Positions 27,106 through 35,258 of a DNA stretch of 47,134 bases are shown piece by piece (positions within the stretch are counted from its first letter, which is position 1; each line of letters opens with the position of its first letter). The position numbers and the translations under genes are program-made. The notes under the pieces are model-generated. The model was given only the letters and a program-made list of their open reading frames with translations, was not told where the DNA came from and searched no databases. Source of the stretch: Rhizobacter sp. Root1238 (GTDB lineage Bacteria; Pseudomonadota; Gammaproteobacteria; Burkholderiales; Burkholderiaceae_C); assembly GCF_001425825.1 (NCBI RefSeq), contig NZ_LMDM01000034.1:254775-301908 (forward strand), given 5' to 3'.

Positions 27106-27321
27106 CTACTTCTGCTTCCTGTAGGCCTGGTCCGCCGGCGGGCCGCGGTCGGTGTCGACCAGGCCACGCGAGACGTCGCGGTGCGCCTGCTCGATGCGCG
27201 GACGCGGCTGGTCGTCGCGCTGGCTCGACTCGTCGCGCTCGTGCGGCAGCTGCGGTTCGGAATCCTGGTCGCGCCGCACGGTGGTGTCGCTCTTCTGGCC
27301 GGAGGCCGGCTGGGTGGTCAT
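27106..27321 (-). CDS. Small polar orphan protein (71 aa)
   Basis: A 71-residue, highly charged, probably disordered protein beginning MTTQPASGQKSDTTVRRDQD and ending GLVDTDRGPPADQAYRKQ plus Lys. ATG 27321 is preceded by AAGGA at good spacing. The pattern, with a conserved-looking ...RGLVDTDRGPP end, resembles small hypothetical proteins seen in Burkholderiales. No function is known. It converges on the DeoR gene. Confidence 0.65.
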   Translation of the reverse strand: MTTQPASGQKSDTTVRRDQDSEPQLPHERDESSQRDDQPRPRIEQAHRDVSRGLVDTDRGPPADQAYRKQK

Positions 27322-27551
27322 GGCAGATCCTTCGGGCAATCAACGCTTGCCTGTCGGGACACTGTGACCCGCATTGCAGGGGCAGGCTGTCGGCCACGGC
27401 TGCGCGGTGCTGTAGGACACGGCCCGGGCACACCGCCCAGCGAAACGCCCTGAAAGAGCCGCGGGTGCTCCCGCTTGCCGCAGGCGGGGCGATCCACTAA
27501 CCTCGACCGGCCCCTCACCGCTCAGCGCCTGCGGCGCGAAAGGAGAGCGCC

Positions 27552-29630
27552 ATGCCAAGCCCATCGAACCCGGCGGCTGCTGCGAACCCAGCGAACGCCG
27601 GCATTGCGGCCATCCGGACGCTGGCGCTGGTCGGCCAGACGGCCTCCGGCAAGACCAGCCTGACCGAGGCGCTGCTGTGCAAGGCCGGCGCGATCGGCGC
27701 CCCCGGCAGCCTCGACCGCGGCACCACGGTCAGCGATTTCGACCCGCTGGAACGCCGCGTGCAGCACTCGCTGAATTCGACGGTGATGCATTTCCGGCAT
27801 GGCAGTTCGCAGATCCACCTGATCGACACGCCGGGGATGCCCGATTGCGTCGGCCAGTCGATGACGGCGCTGGAGGCGGTCGAGACCGCGGCCATCGTGA
27901 TCAACGCGCAGTCGGGCATCGAGATGATGGCCTCGCGCATGATGGACTGGGCGGCGCACCGCGGCCTGTGCCGCATGATCATCGTCAACAAGATCGACGC
28001 GCTGGGGCTGGACCTGCCGGGCCTGGTCGCGCGGATCCAGGCCACCTTCGGCAAGGAGTGCCTGCCGCTGAACCTGCCCGCGGCCCAGGGCACCCAAGTG
28101 GTCGACTGCTTCTTCAATCCGTCCGGCGAGGCGGATTTTTCATCTGTGGAGAGCGCACACCGCGCGCTGGTCGAGCAGGTCGTCGAGGTCGACCCCGGCT
28201 TCGTCGACCGCTACCTGAACGACGGCGACGTCGACCCGCGCGAGCTGCATGCGCCGCTCGAGCAGGCGCTGCGCGAAGGCCACCTGATCCCGATCTGCTT
28301 CGTGTCGGCGCGCAATGGTGCCGGCGTGGCCGAGCTGCTCGACGTGATCGACCTGCTGCTGCCGAACCCGACCGAAGGCAACCCGCCGCAGTTCCTGAAG
28401 GGCGAAGGCGCCGATGCGAAGGAGCTGCATGCGCAGCCGGATGCGTCGCTGCACGTGATCGCGCATGTGTTCAAGGTCACCGTCGACCCGTATGTCGGCA
28501 AGATGGGGATCTTCCGCATCCACCAGGGCACGGTCACGCGCGACAGCCAGCTCTACATCGGCGACGGCCGCAAGCCGTTCAAGGTGGGCCACCTGTTCAT
28601 GCTGCAAGGGAAAGACCACGTCGAGGTGCCGCGCGGCATCCCCGGCGACCTGTGCGCGGTCGCGAAGGTCGACGAGATGCACTTCGACGCGGTGCTGCAC
28701 GACGCCGCCGAGGACGACCACCTGCACCTGAAGCCGCTGGAGTTCCCGGTGCCGGTGCACGGCCTCGCGATCGAGCCCAAGCGGCGCGGCGACGAACAGC
28801 GCATGTGGGAGATCCTGCAGAAGCTGGTCGACGAGGACCCGTGCCTGAAGGTCGAGCATGCGGCCAGCACCAACGAGACGGTGGTCTACGGCCTGGGCGA
28901 GCTGCACCTGCGCACGCTGCTCGAACGCATGAGCGAGACCTACAAGTGCGAGGTGTCGACGCGGCCGCCGCGCATCGCGTACCGCGAGACGGTGACGCTG
29001 CCGGCCGAAGGCCACCACCGGCACAAGAAGCAGAGCGGCGGGGCCGGCCAGTTCGGCGAGGTGTTCCTGCGCATCGAGCCGCTCGCGCGTGGCGCGGGCT
29101 TCGAGTTCGTCGACCAGGTGAAGGGCGGCACCATCCCCGGCCAGTTCCTGCCGGCGGTCGAGAAGGGCGTGCGCCAGGTGCTCGACAGCGGCGTGATCGC
29201 CGGCTACCCGGTGAAGGACGTGCGCGTGATCGTCTACGACGGCAAGCACCATTCGGTCGATTCGAAGGAGGTGGCCTTCGTGACGGCCGGCCGCAAGGCC
29301 TTCATCGATGCGGTGCTGAAGGCCCAGCCGATCGTGCTGGAGCCGGTGGTGAAGGTGGAGATCACCGCACCCGATTTCTCGATGGGCGACATCACCGGCG
29401 ACCTGTCGGCCAAGCGCGGCCAGGTGAACGGCACGCGCACCGTGCAGGCCGGCAGCATCACGGTGCACGGGCTGGTGCCGCTGTCGGAGCTGAACGGCTA
29501 CCAGGCGCGGCTGAACGGCATGACCGGCGGGCAGGGGCGCTACACGCTGGAGCTGAGTCACTACGAGGCGGTGCCGCCGTCGGCGCAGACCACCCTGATG
29601 GGTCAGTACAAGGCGCGCGACGACGATTGA
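27552..29630 (+). CDS. EF-G-like translational GTPase paralogue
   Basis: 692 residues with EF-G domain order. P-loop GQTASGKT (28-35) replaces the canonical GHIDAGKT; RGTTVSDFDPLE stands at switch I, DTPGMPDC replaces DTPGHVDF at switch II, and NKID follows near 150. Domain II contains VTVDPYVGKMGIFRI. Domains III-V contain LGELHLRTLLERM, QSGGAGQFGEVFLRIEP and GSITVHGLVPLSELNGY. The pattern belongs to the EF-G-like family distinct from fusA; its role is unclear. A GGAG site precedes ATG 27552. It is monocistronic, converging on purT. Confidence 0.9.
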   Translation: MPSPSNPAAAANPANAGIAAIRTLALVGQTASGKTSLTEALLCKAGAIGAPGSLDRGTTVSDFDPLERRVQHSLNSTVMHFRHGSSQIHLIDTPGMPDCVGQSMTALEAVETAAIVINAQSGIEMMASRMMDWAAHRGLCRMIIVNKIDALGLDLPGLVARIQATFGKECLPLNLPAAQGTQVVDCFFNPSGEADFSSVESAHRALVEQVVEVDPGFVDRYLNDGDVDPRELHAPLEQALREGHLIPICFVSARNGAGVAELLDVIDLLLPNPTEGNPPQFLKGEGADAKELHAQPDASLHVIAHVFKVTVDPYVGKMGIFRIHQGTVTRDSQLYIGDGRKPFKVGHLFMLQGKDHVEVPRGIPGDLCAVAKVDEMHFDAVLHDAAEDDHLHLKPLEFPVPVHGLAIEPKRRGDEQRMWEILQKLVDEDPCLKVEHAASTNETVVYGLGELHLRTLLERMSETYKCEVSTRPPRIAYRETVTLPAEGHHRHKKQSGGAGQFGEVFLRIEPLARGAGFEFVDQVKGGTIPGQFLPAVEKGVRQVLDSGVIAGYPVKDVRVIVYDGKHHSVDSKEVAFVTAGRKAFIDAVLKAQPIVLEPVVKVEITAPDFSMGDITGDLSAKRGQVNGTRTVQAGSITVHGLVPLSELNGYQARLNGMTGGQGRYTLELSHYEAVPPSAQTTLMGQYKARDDD

Positions 29631-29634
29631 GGTT

Positions 29635-30837
29635 TCACGCCTCGTGCGGTTTCACCTTGCTGGCGGCCAGCTTGGCCTGCGTGCGGGCGACCTCGACGTC
29701 CTGGTCGTGCACCAGCGCGACGCCCATGCGGCGCTTCGTGAAGCTCTCCGGCTTGCCGAACAGGCGGATCTCGCTGTTCGGCACGCGCATCGCGTCGGCG
29801 ACGCCGTCGAACACGATGCCCTTCGCTTCGACACCGCCGTAGATCACCGCGCTCGCGCCCGGGCTCTTCAGCGAGGTGTCGACCGGCAGCCCGAGGATCG
29901 CGCGCGCATGCAGCTCGAACTCGTTCTGCCACTGCGTGATCATCGTCACCATGCCGGTGTCGTGCGGGCGCGGGCTGACCTCGCTGAACCACACCATGTC
30001 GCCCTTCACGAACAGCTCGACGCCGAACAGCCCCTGGCCGCCCAGGTTGTCGGTGACGGCCTTCGCGATCTCGCGCGAGCGCGCCAGCGCGGCCGGCGTC
30101 ATGCGGTGCGGCTGCCAGCTCTCGACATAGTCGCCGGCCACCTGCACATGGCCGATCGGGTCGCAGAAGTGCGTCTCGACCTGGCCGCCGGCACCGAGCG
30201 CACGCACGGTGAGCTGGGTGATCTCGTAGTCGAAATCGATGAAGCCTTCGACGATCACGCGGCCATGGCTGACGCGGCCGCCGGCCATCGCGTAGTCCCA
30301 CGCGGTCTTCACGTCGGCCGGGCCGTCGATCTTGCTCTGGCCCTTGCCGGAGCTGCTCATCACCGGCTTCACGATGCAGGGGTAGCCGATCTTGCCGTCG
30401 ATCGCGGCCTGCAGCTCGGCCAGCGAATCGCAGAACACATACGGGCTGGTCGGCAGCGCGAGCGTTTCGGCGGCCAGGCGGCGGATGCCCTCGCGGTCCA
30501 TCGTCAGGCGCGCGGCACGGGCGGTCGGGATCACGCGCACGGTGCCGGCGGCTTCGAGCTCCTCGAGCATCGGCGTGGCAATGGCCTCGATCTCGGGCAC
30601 CACCAGCAGCGGGCGCTCGGCCTCGATCAGCGCCTTCAGCTGCGCCGGATCGCTCATCGTGATGGTGCGGGCGTGGTGGGCGACCTGCTGGCCCGGCGCG
30701 TTCTCGTAGCGGTCGACCGCGATCGTCTCGACGCCCAGGCGCTGCAGCGCGATCAGCACCTCCTTGCCCAGTTCGCCGCTGCCGAGCAGCATCACCTTGG
30801 TGGCTTGGGGAGAGAGGGGGGTTCCGAGGGTCGTCAT
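29635..30837 (-). CDS. purT: Formate-dependent phosphoribosylglycinamide formyltransferase (GAR transformylase 2)
   Basis: 400 residues of the ATP-grasp superfamily: [41 protein letters not shown] at the N-terminus. [20 protein letters not shown] follows for ATP binding, and [20 protein letters not shown] is the PurT-specific segment. It makes formyl-GAR from GAR, formate and ATP in purine synthesis. ATG 30837 was chosen because it begins the conserved region; upstream in-frame residues overlap the divergent HTH gene. Confidence 0.97.
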   Translation of the reverse strand: MTTLGTPLSPQATKVMLLGSGELGKEVLIALQRLGVETIAVDRYENAPGQQVAHHARTITMSDPAQLKALIEAERPLLVVPEIEAIATPMLEELEAAGTVRVIPTARAARLTMDREGIRRLAAETLALPTSPYVFCDSLAELQAAIDGKIGYPCIVKPVMSSSGKGQSKIDGPADVKTAWDYAMAGGRVSHGRVIVEGFIDFDYEITQLTVRALGAGGQVETHFCDPIGHVQVAGDYVESWQPHRMTPAALARSREIAKAVTDNLGGQGLFGVELFVKGDMVWFSEVSPRPHDTGMVTMITQWQNEFELHARAILGLPVDTSLKSPGASAVIYGGVEAKGIVFDGVADAMRVPNSEIRLFGKPESFTKRRMGVALVHDQDVEVARTQAKLAASKVKPHEA

Positions 30838-30937
30838 GGTGCTGCGCGCCGTGAAAGGGTTGTGGGCGGAAAGAGCGTGATTTTGCCGACGACCCCGGCC
30901 GCATCTGCTGATGCACGAAGATTTATCATGCAGCACC

Positions 30938-31510
30938 ATGCAATCCGGCTCCCGCGACGTGGCCCAGACCCGCCTTGACAACGCGCTGGCCCTTTTCGAT
31001 GAATTCGTCCACAACACCATCAAGCATCCGGATGCCGCCACGCTGAGGGGCCTCGAACGGCGCTTCGCCGAGCGCCTGCAGATCCAGCCGAGCTACTGGA
31101 GCCAGATCAAGAGCCGCTCGCGGCAGATCGGCGAACGGCTCGCGCGCCAGTTCGAGGTGCTGTGCCACAAGCCGAACGGCTGGATGGATCAGCCGCACGA
31201 TGCGGCCGGTTCCCCGGCGCCCCCCGCCGCCGCCCTCGCCGACGACGCGGTGCGCAACGTGCCGCAGGACGACGACGAGCGCTTCATCGTCGGGCTGGTG
31301 CTGACCTACTACCGCCGCCATCCGCAGCGCGCCCGCACGCGGCTGCTCGACCTGCTCGGCGAGGTGCTGATGCCGGCGGCGGAGCCGGCCAGGCCACCGG
31401 CCGCCCCGCCGGGCCGTGCGAAGGCCGTGCCGCCCAGCGCCGCCCCGCCCGCCGAAGACCTGTGGGCCCGCACGCAGGCCGGCATCGCGCCGCTGAAGAA
31501 GAAGCGCTGA
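30938..31510 (+). CDS. Cro/C1-like HTH DNA-binding protein
   Basis: 190 residues. A helical N-terminus ([22 protein letters not shown]) leads into [31 protein letters not shown] and GWMDQPH. This resembles the 'SPSYLSQIKSGKRxIGxxLARxIE...GWLD' helix-turn-helix of phage-type repressors. The remainder contains a second helical segment ([33 protein letters not shown]), then a Pro/Ala-rich linker and a basic end (LKKKR). It diverges from purT. Start ATG 30938 lacks a clear ribosome binding site; 30911 is an alternative. Target unknown. Confidence 0.75.
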   Translation: MQSGSRDVAQTRLDNALALFDEFVHNTIKHPDAATLRGLERRFAERLQIQPSYWSQIKSRSRQIGERLARQFEVLCHKPNGWMDQPHDAAGSPAPPAAALADDAVRNVPQDDDERFIVGLVLTYYRRHPQRARTRLLDLLGEVLMPAAEPARPPAAPPGRAKAVPPSAAPPAEDLWARTQAGIAPLKKKR

Positions 31511-31579
31511 CCCGCGGCGGCGCCGGGGCCCGACGCTCGGCCAGGTGTGGATTCGTCCCCACACCTTCGAACAAGGGGG

Positions 31580-31607
31580 TTGAAATTGATAATCGATTGT
31601 TTATCAT
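31580..31607 (+). promoter_or_regulatory. Candidate promoter with AT-rich dyad ahead of small-protein leader
   Basis: TTGAAA (31580) and TATCAT (31602) at 16-base spacing stand out in an otherwise very GC-rich gap. A dyad TGATAA...TTATCA (31587-31592 and 31601-31606) overlaps the spacer and -10, where a repressor could act. It resembles a Fur-type arrangement (GATAAT/TTTATC), but the half-site spacing is off by one, so a Fur box is only a possibility. Confidence 0.5.
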
Positions 31608-31674
31608 CTGCGCAAGTCGTGATGCACACCTTGATCACGGCGACGCCCCGCCCCTCAACCCCGGAGTCCCCACG

Positions 31675-31788
31675 TTGATCGCCTTCGCACTGAATCCCGC
31701 CCTTGCCCGCCGCGCCTTCGCGCCGTCGGTGCCGGCGTTTCAGTGTCTCGGTGGCCGTCGGGCCCCGCCCGGTCCGCTTGCCGGCTGA
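31675..31788 (+). CDS. Possible leader peptide (37 aa, TTG start)
   Basis: A short frame from TTG 31675 with GGAG about nine bases upstream. Its start overlaps the stop of an 18-codon frame beginning at ATG 31622. It encodes a basic Ala/Pro/Arg-rich peptide (IAFALNPALARRAFAPSVPAF...). It covers segment 31753-31762, so its translation could block pairing with 31813-31822. It could equally be chance in GC-rich DNA. Confidence 0.25.
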   Translation: MIAFALNPALARRAFAPSVPAFQCLGGRRAPPGPLAG

Positions 31789-31817
31789 GCCTCGCGACGC
31801 ACGCGCGCTCATCCCGA

Positions 31818-31845
31818 CGGCCCGGTGGCTTCCCGCACCGGGCCG
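31818..31845 (+). terminator. Hairpin with terminator-like form inside the leader
   Basis: A perfect 10-bp stem CGGCCCGGTG/CACCGGGCCG with an 8-base loop is followed by TTGTGCTTTCT, a weak T-rich run. It lies 47 bases ahead of the small gene at 31892. It may be an attenuator or a processing stem rather than an efficient terminator. Confidence 0.5.
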
Positions 31846-31891
31846 TTGTGCTTTCTGGCCCCGCCGTTCTCGTCCGCCCAGGAGATGTCTC

Positions 31892-32062
31892 ATGACCAAG
31901 ATCACCATGCCAGCCCGCAAGCCCCGCAATCCGTTGGTGGCGCCCGCGCACTTCCGTCGCGCCGGCAGTCACCAACCCGGTGGCACCTCGCGACAGGATG
32001 CGCGCCGCGCGCTACGCCGCGAACTCGACCAGCTCAGCCCCCGGCTGCGCCACAGTCCATGA
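31892..32062 (+). CDS. Small basic orphan protein (56 aa)
   Basis: MTKITMPARKPRNPLVAPAH starts a 56-residue Arg-rich peptide ending LDQLSPRLRHSP. An AGGAG site is ideally spaced before ATG 31892. The KPRNPLVxPAxFRRAGSH segment resembles small hypothetical proteins I recall from betaproteobacteria; the function is unknown. Its high charge (pI clearly basic) would fit nucleic-acid binding, but that is a guess. It is followed 42 bases later by a second small gene on the same strand. Confidence 0.7.
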   Translation: MTKITMPARKPRNPLVAPAHFRRAGSHQPGGTSRQDARRALRRELDQLSPRLRHSP

Positions 32063-32104
32063 ATCCAACGCAGCGCCAGCGCGCTGCCGACGAAGGAAAT
32101 GATC

Positions 32105-32371
32105 ATGACCAGCTCGAAGCCCCAGACGTGGCGCACCCTGACGCCGCGCCATCCCGGCTCCTCCCTCGCGCGCCGCACCGCAGCGGCCGCCTTGAAATCC
32201 GCGAGCGCCGTGCTCGCTGAACTGGCCCAGCGCCTGGCGGCTCCGCCGGCGCCGCCTGCACCGCCACTGCCGCCGGTGCTCGAGTTCTACGCGCAGTCCG
32301 GCGCCCCCGAAGGGGCGCTGTACCTCGACGGCGAACTCGTCGGATGGGTACCGGGCGTCACGCGCCTGTGA
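32105..32371 (+). CDS. Small orphan protein with C-terminal beta-type motif (88 aa)
   Basis: 88 residues: an Arg/Ala-rich helix, a Pro-rich linker (PPAPPAPPLPP) and a conserved-looking end, LEFYAQSGAPEGALYLDGELVGWVPGVTRL (residues 59-88). ATG 32105 is seven bases after AAGGA; ATG 32099 is too close to it. The C-terminal motif reads like a short beta hairpin. It shares the leader and promoter at 31580 with the gene at 31892 and ends just before a terminator. Confidence 0.7.
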   Translation: MTSSKPQTWRTLTPRHPGSSLARRTAAAALKSASAVLAELAQRLAAPPAPPAPPLPPVLEFYAQSGAPEGALYLDGELVGWVPGVTRL

Positions 32372-32394
32372 TCCACCGTTGAAGCGTGAAAGTG

Positions 32395-32421
32395 AAACGG
32401 GGGCCTCGCGGCCCCCGTTTT
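32395..32421. terminator. Bidirectional rho-independent terminator
   Basis: AAACGGGGGCC pairs with GGCCCCCGTTT around a TCGC loop, with TTTTCATT after it on the plus strand and matching A/T on the other side. It can end both the small-protein transcript and the convergent terC-family transcript. Confidence 0.85.
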
Positions 32422-32424
32422 CAT

Positions 32425-33324
32425 TCAGACGTCGCCGTGCGCATGCACCGGCAGCGGCTTCGGATGCCGCTTCTCCCACAGCTTGTGCACCAGCACCGCG
32501 ACCGGCACCCAGCCCAGCCACATCACCAGGTCGATGCCCTCGTGCCACCACTGCCAGGTGTCGACCGGCTGGTCTTCCCAGCCCATCGCCTCTTCGATCA
32601 TGTCGAACACACCGAGCCAGGTCACCATCACCGCCAGCAGCAGGCCGGTCTCGCGCTGGCGATCGTTCCAGTGGCGCCACAGCGCCGGCAGCGTGACGCC
32701 GCCGACGCACAGCAGGTACAGCGCCAGGTGCCCCAGGTGCCGGTGCTCGAACCACGACTTGATCAGCGGCTCGCTGCTGATCATCTTCGCGGCGGTCCAG
32801 CCGAGCACGCCGGCGCCCAGGATGATGATGATCGGGAATCGGTCGACCAGCTTCAGGATCAGCTGGCTGCCCCAGACCACGATCGGGATGCTGATCAGCA
32901 AGCCCAGCACCACCAGCAGCATGCTGCCGTGGGCCGCGCCACCGATCGCCAGCACGTTGTCGATGCCCATCACCGCATCGGCGATCACGATGGTCTGGAT
33001 GGCGCCGCGCACGGTCGACTGCGGCTTGATGTTGTGGCCTTCGCCGTCCTTGTCCTGCGTCAGCGTCCACGCGATCCAGACCAGCGCGAGGCCGCCGGCC
33101 AGCAGGAAGCCGGGGATTTTCAGCAGCCACACGACGACCAGCGTCAGCAGCGCGCGGATGATGATGGCGCCGGCGGTGCCCCACAGGATCACGCGGCGCT
33201 GCATGTGGGGCGGCACGTTGCGGGCGGCCAGGCCGATCACGATCGCGTTGTCGCCGGCCAGCACGAGGTCGAGCAGCACGATGGCCATCAAGGCCGAGAA
33301 GAAGTCAGCTGAGAAGAGTTCCAT
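32425..33324 (-). CDS. TerC-family integral membrane protein, probable Mn2+ exporter (Alx/YkoY-like)
   Basis: 299 residues with about seven to nine hydrophobic segments. TerC marks include SALMAIVLLDLVLAGDNAIVIGLAA with the membrane Asp/Asn, and TIVIADAVMGIDNVLAIGGAAHG with a second Asp pair. These acidic residues are implicated in metal transport in the family. A manganese-sensing yybP-ykoY riboswitch lies directly upstream, strongly suggesting Mn2+ efflux. The AAGG ribosome binding site (GGTGAAGGACC-ATG) is part of the riboswitch platform. Confidence 0.94.
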   Translation of the reverse strand: MELFSADFFSALMAIVLLDLVLAGDNAIVIGLAARNVPPHMQRRVILWGTAGAIIIRALLTLVVVWLLKIPGFLLAGGLALVWIAWTLTQDKDGEGHNIKPQSTVRGAIQTIVIADAVMGIDNVLAIGGAAHGSMLLVVLGLLISIPIVVWGSQLILKLVDRFPIIIILGAGVLGWTAAKMISSEPLIKSWFEHRHLGHLALYLLCVGGVTLPALWRHWNDRQRETGLLLAVMVTWLGVFDMIEEAMGWEDQPVDTWQWWHEGIDLVMWLGWVPVAVLVHKLWEKRHPKPLPVHAHGDV

Positions 33325-33487
33325 GGTCCTTCACCTTGCAGGAGTGCACGCCGTGCGGATGCACGGCGGGTGAAGGTCTTGCCCACAGCGCCGGTCCCTC
33401 GGGTCCGCACGCTGCTCAAGTGCCGGGGCACCGCGGGAGCGGCGCCCGTGCTGACGGCGGCTTGATCGGGGGGCTACTCCCCTTGCG
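33325..33487 (-). ncRNA. yybP-ykoY manganese riboswitch upstream of the TerC-family gene
   Basis: Read on the minus strand from about 33487, the conserved blocks of the aptamer appear in order: AAGGGGAGTAGCC, CGCCGTCAGCACG, then GGGCAAGACCTTCACCC. These correspond to the L1 and L3 Mn2+-binding elements of the Rfam yybP-ykoY family. The 3' part CCTTCACC can pair with GGTGAAGG (8 bp), which contains the ribosome binding site. A small hairpin GCCGTGC/GCACGGC is nested between them. Mn2+ binding should stabilise the alternative helix and free the ribosome site, a translational ON switch like E. coli alx. Confidence 0.92.
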
Positions 33488-33546
33488 GGGGACAGTGTCG
33501 CCGCTGCAGGCATCGCGCGTCAATCGGGGTGGCCCCGACGGCCCGT

Positions 33547-34401
33547 TCAGACCATCGCGAGCGTGGTCTTGCGCCGCGGCGGCGGGAACAGCCGGTCGAG
33601 CGCGGCAAGCTCGGCGGCGCCGAGCTTCAGGTCGGCGGCGGCCAGGTTCTCGCGCAGATGAAGCTCGCGCACGGCCTTCGGGATCGCGATCACGCCCGGC
33701 TGGTGCAGCACCCATGCGAGCGCGAGCTGGGTCGGCGTGACGCCGCGGGATTCGGCCAGCGGCTGCAGCCCCGGGTGCGCCGCGAGCTCGCCTTGCGCGA
33801 GCGGGCTGTACGCCATCAGCGGGACCTTCCGTTCGCGCAGGCGCGGCGGCAGGTCGTACTCGATGCCCCGCTCGGGCAGCGCGTAGTACACCTGATTGGT
33901 CGCGCAGGCCATGCCGCCATCCAGCGCCCACAGCGCGGCCATGCCGTCGGCGTCGAAGTTGCTGACGCCCCAGGCGCGGATGCGCCCCTCCGCCTGCAGG
34001 CGCCCGAAGGACTCGACCGTGTCGTGCAGCGGATGCGAGCCCGGCCAGTGCAGCAGGTACAGGTCGACGTGGTCGAGTCCCAGCCGCTTCAGGCTGCGCT
34101 CGCACGCCGCCACGGTGCCGTTGCGACTCGCGTTGTGCGGGTAGACCTTGCTGACGATGAACACCTCGTCGCGCCGCACCGCGCCGGCCCGCAGCGCCTC
34201 GGCGACGGCCTGCCCGAGCGCCTCTTCGGCGCCGCCTTCGCCATACATCTCGGCGGTGTCGAAGAGCCGGTAGCCGAGGTCGATCGCCAGCCGGATCGCG
34301 GCCACCTCGGTCCGCCGCGATGCGCTCGATTCCCCCATGCGCCACGTGCCGAGGCCGAGAGTCGGCACGGGAGTTCCGGAAGGCAGGACGACGTGGTTCA
34401 T
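33547..34401 (-). CDS. Aldo/keto reductase
   Basis: 284 residues of the AKR barrel. The tetrad is visible: Asp and Tyr in LFDTAEMYGEGGAEE, Lys in VFIVSKVYPHN, and His in DLYLLHWPGSHPL. GVSNFDADGM and IPKAVRELHLRENLAA complete the NADPH-binding side. The substrate is unknown. ATG 34401 starts the conserved fold; six upstream residues come from an alternative start. It diverges from the ABC importer genes; a GAACGCGTTC palindrome (34437-34446) lies between. Confidence 0.93.
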   Translation of the reverse strand: MNHVVLPSGTPVPTLGLGTWRMGESSASRRTEVAAIRLAIDLGYRLFDTAEMYGEGGAEEALGQAVAEALRAGAVRRDEVFIVSKVYPHNASRNGTVAACERSLKRLGLDHVDLYLLHWPGSHPLHDTVESFGRLQAEGRIRAWGVSNFDADGMAALWALDGGMACATNQVYYALPERGIEYDLPPRLRERKVPLMAYSPLAQGELAAHPGLQPLAESRGVTPTQLALAWVLHQPGVIAIPKAVRELHLRENLAAADLKLGAAELAALDRLFPPPRRKTTLAMV

Positions 34402-34466
34402 GGTGGATCTCCGCGACAAGCCCCGAAGCCTAGCGCGAACGCGTTCTGCGGCACACTGCGAACCCT

Positions 34467-35258
34467 ATGTCAGATGCCTCGGACGCTTCAGGTGCCCTGA
34501 TCTCGCTGCAGCGGGTCGACAAGCGGTTCGCCAACGGCGTGCAGGCGCTGCAGTCGGTGACGCTGGATGTGCGCCCGGGCGAATTCGTCTCGCTGCTCGG
34601 CCCGTCCGGTTGCGGCAAGAGCACGGTGCTGCGGCTGGTGGCCGGGCTCGACCGCGCCACCGCCGGCACGGTCCAGGCGCCGGCACTGCAGGCCGATGCC
34701 ACCAACGGCACCAGCGACACCGCCTTCGTGTTCCAGGAACCGACGCTGATGCCGTGGGCCAGCGTGTTCGACAACGCCTGGCTGCCGCTGCGGCTGGCCG
34801 GCATTTCGCGGCGCGATGCCGCCGCGCGCGTGATGCCGCTGCTGCAGCGCATGGGGCTCGAGGCCTTCGCGAACGCCTTCCCCGGCGAGCTGTCGGGCGG
34901 CATGAAGATGCGCGCGTCGATCGCCCGCGCGCTGGTCACGCAACCGCACCTGCTGCTGATGGACGAGCCGTTCGCCGCGCTCGACGAGATCACCCGCCAG
35001 CGGCTGAACGCCGACCTGCTCGACGCCTGGCAGGCGCGCCCGATGGCGGTGCTGTTCGTCACCCACAGCGTGCTGGAGGCGGTGGCGCTGAGCCAGCGCG
35101 TGCTGGTGATGGGCGCGCGGCCCGGCCGCATCGTCGCCGAGTTCCAGGTCCGCCGGCCGGCGCGGCAAGACACCGGATTTCGCGACAGCGACGACTATGT
35201 CGCGCAATGCCGCGCCGTCTCGCGCTCGCTGGAGGCCGCGCACGCGGCGACCGCATGA
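34467..35258 (+). CDS. ABC transporter ATP-binding protein, nitrate/sulfonate/thiamine-precursor type
   Basis: 263 residues: Walker A GPSGCGKST near 48, Q-loop VFQEPTLMPW, signature LSGGMKMRASIARAL and Walker B LLLMDEPFAALD, with H-loop VTHS. The LSGGM signature is common in the SsuB/TauB/ThiZ-like group. It overlaps the permease gene by four bases (ATGA), and the three genes form one importer operon. Confidence 0.95.
   Translation: MSDASDASGALISLQRVDKRFANGVQALQSVTLDVRPGEFVSLLGPSGCGKSTVLRLVAGLDRATAGTVQAPALQADATNGTSDTAFVFQEPTLMPWASVFDNAWLPLRLAGISRRDAAARVMPLLQRMGLEAFANAFPGELSGGMKMRASIARALVTQPHLLLMDEPFAALDEITRQRLNADLLDAWQARPMAVLFVTHSVLEAVALSQRVLVMGARPGRIVAEFQVRRPARQDTGFRDSDDYVAQCRAVSRSLEAAHAATA

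Larger units (their letters stand above)
31608..31891 (+). promoter_or_regulatory. Long structured leader with attenuator-like layout, no main gene
   Basis: This stretch, with the 97 bases before it, forms a 381-base gap (31511-31891). GGCCGTCGGG (31753-31762) is fully complementary to CCCGACGGCC (31813-31822). The latter overlaps the left arm of a 10-bp hairpin (31818-31845), so the two structures exclude each other. Short ORFs at 31622-31678 and 31675-31788 overlap at TTGA; the second ends between the competing segments. That is the geometry of transcription attenuation in front of the two small genes. No known leader family was recognised; the inference is structural only. Confidence 0.45.

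Noticed and set aside
31580-31607. Fur box at the small-protein promoter
   Set aside because: GATAAT and TTTATC half-sites are present, but the spacing is one base short of the 19-base Fur site and the middle hexamer does not match. Kept only as an AT-rich dyad.
34402-34466. TPP riboswitch ahead of the THI5-type importer
   Set aside because: Only 65 bases separate the divergent genes, and none of the conserved TPP aptamer blocks is present.
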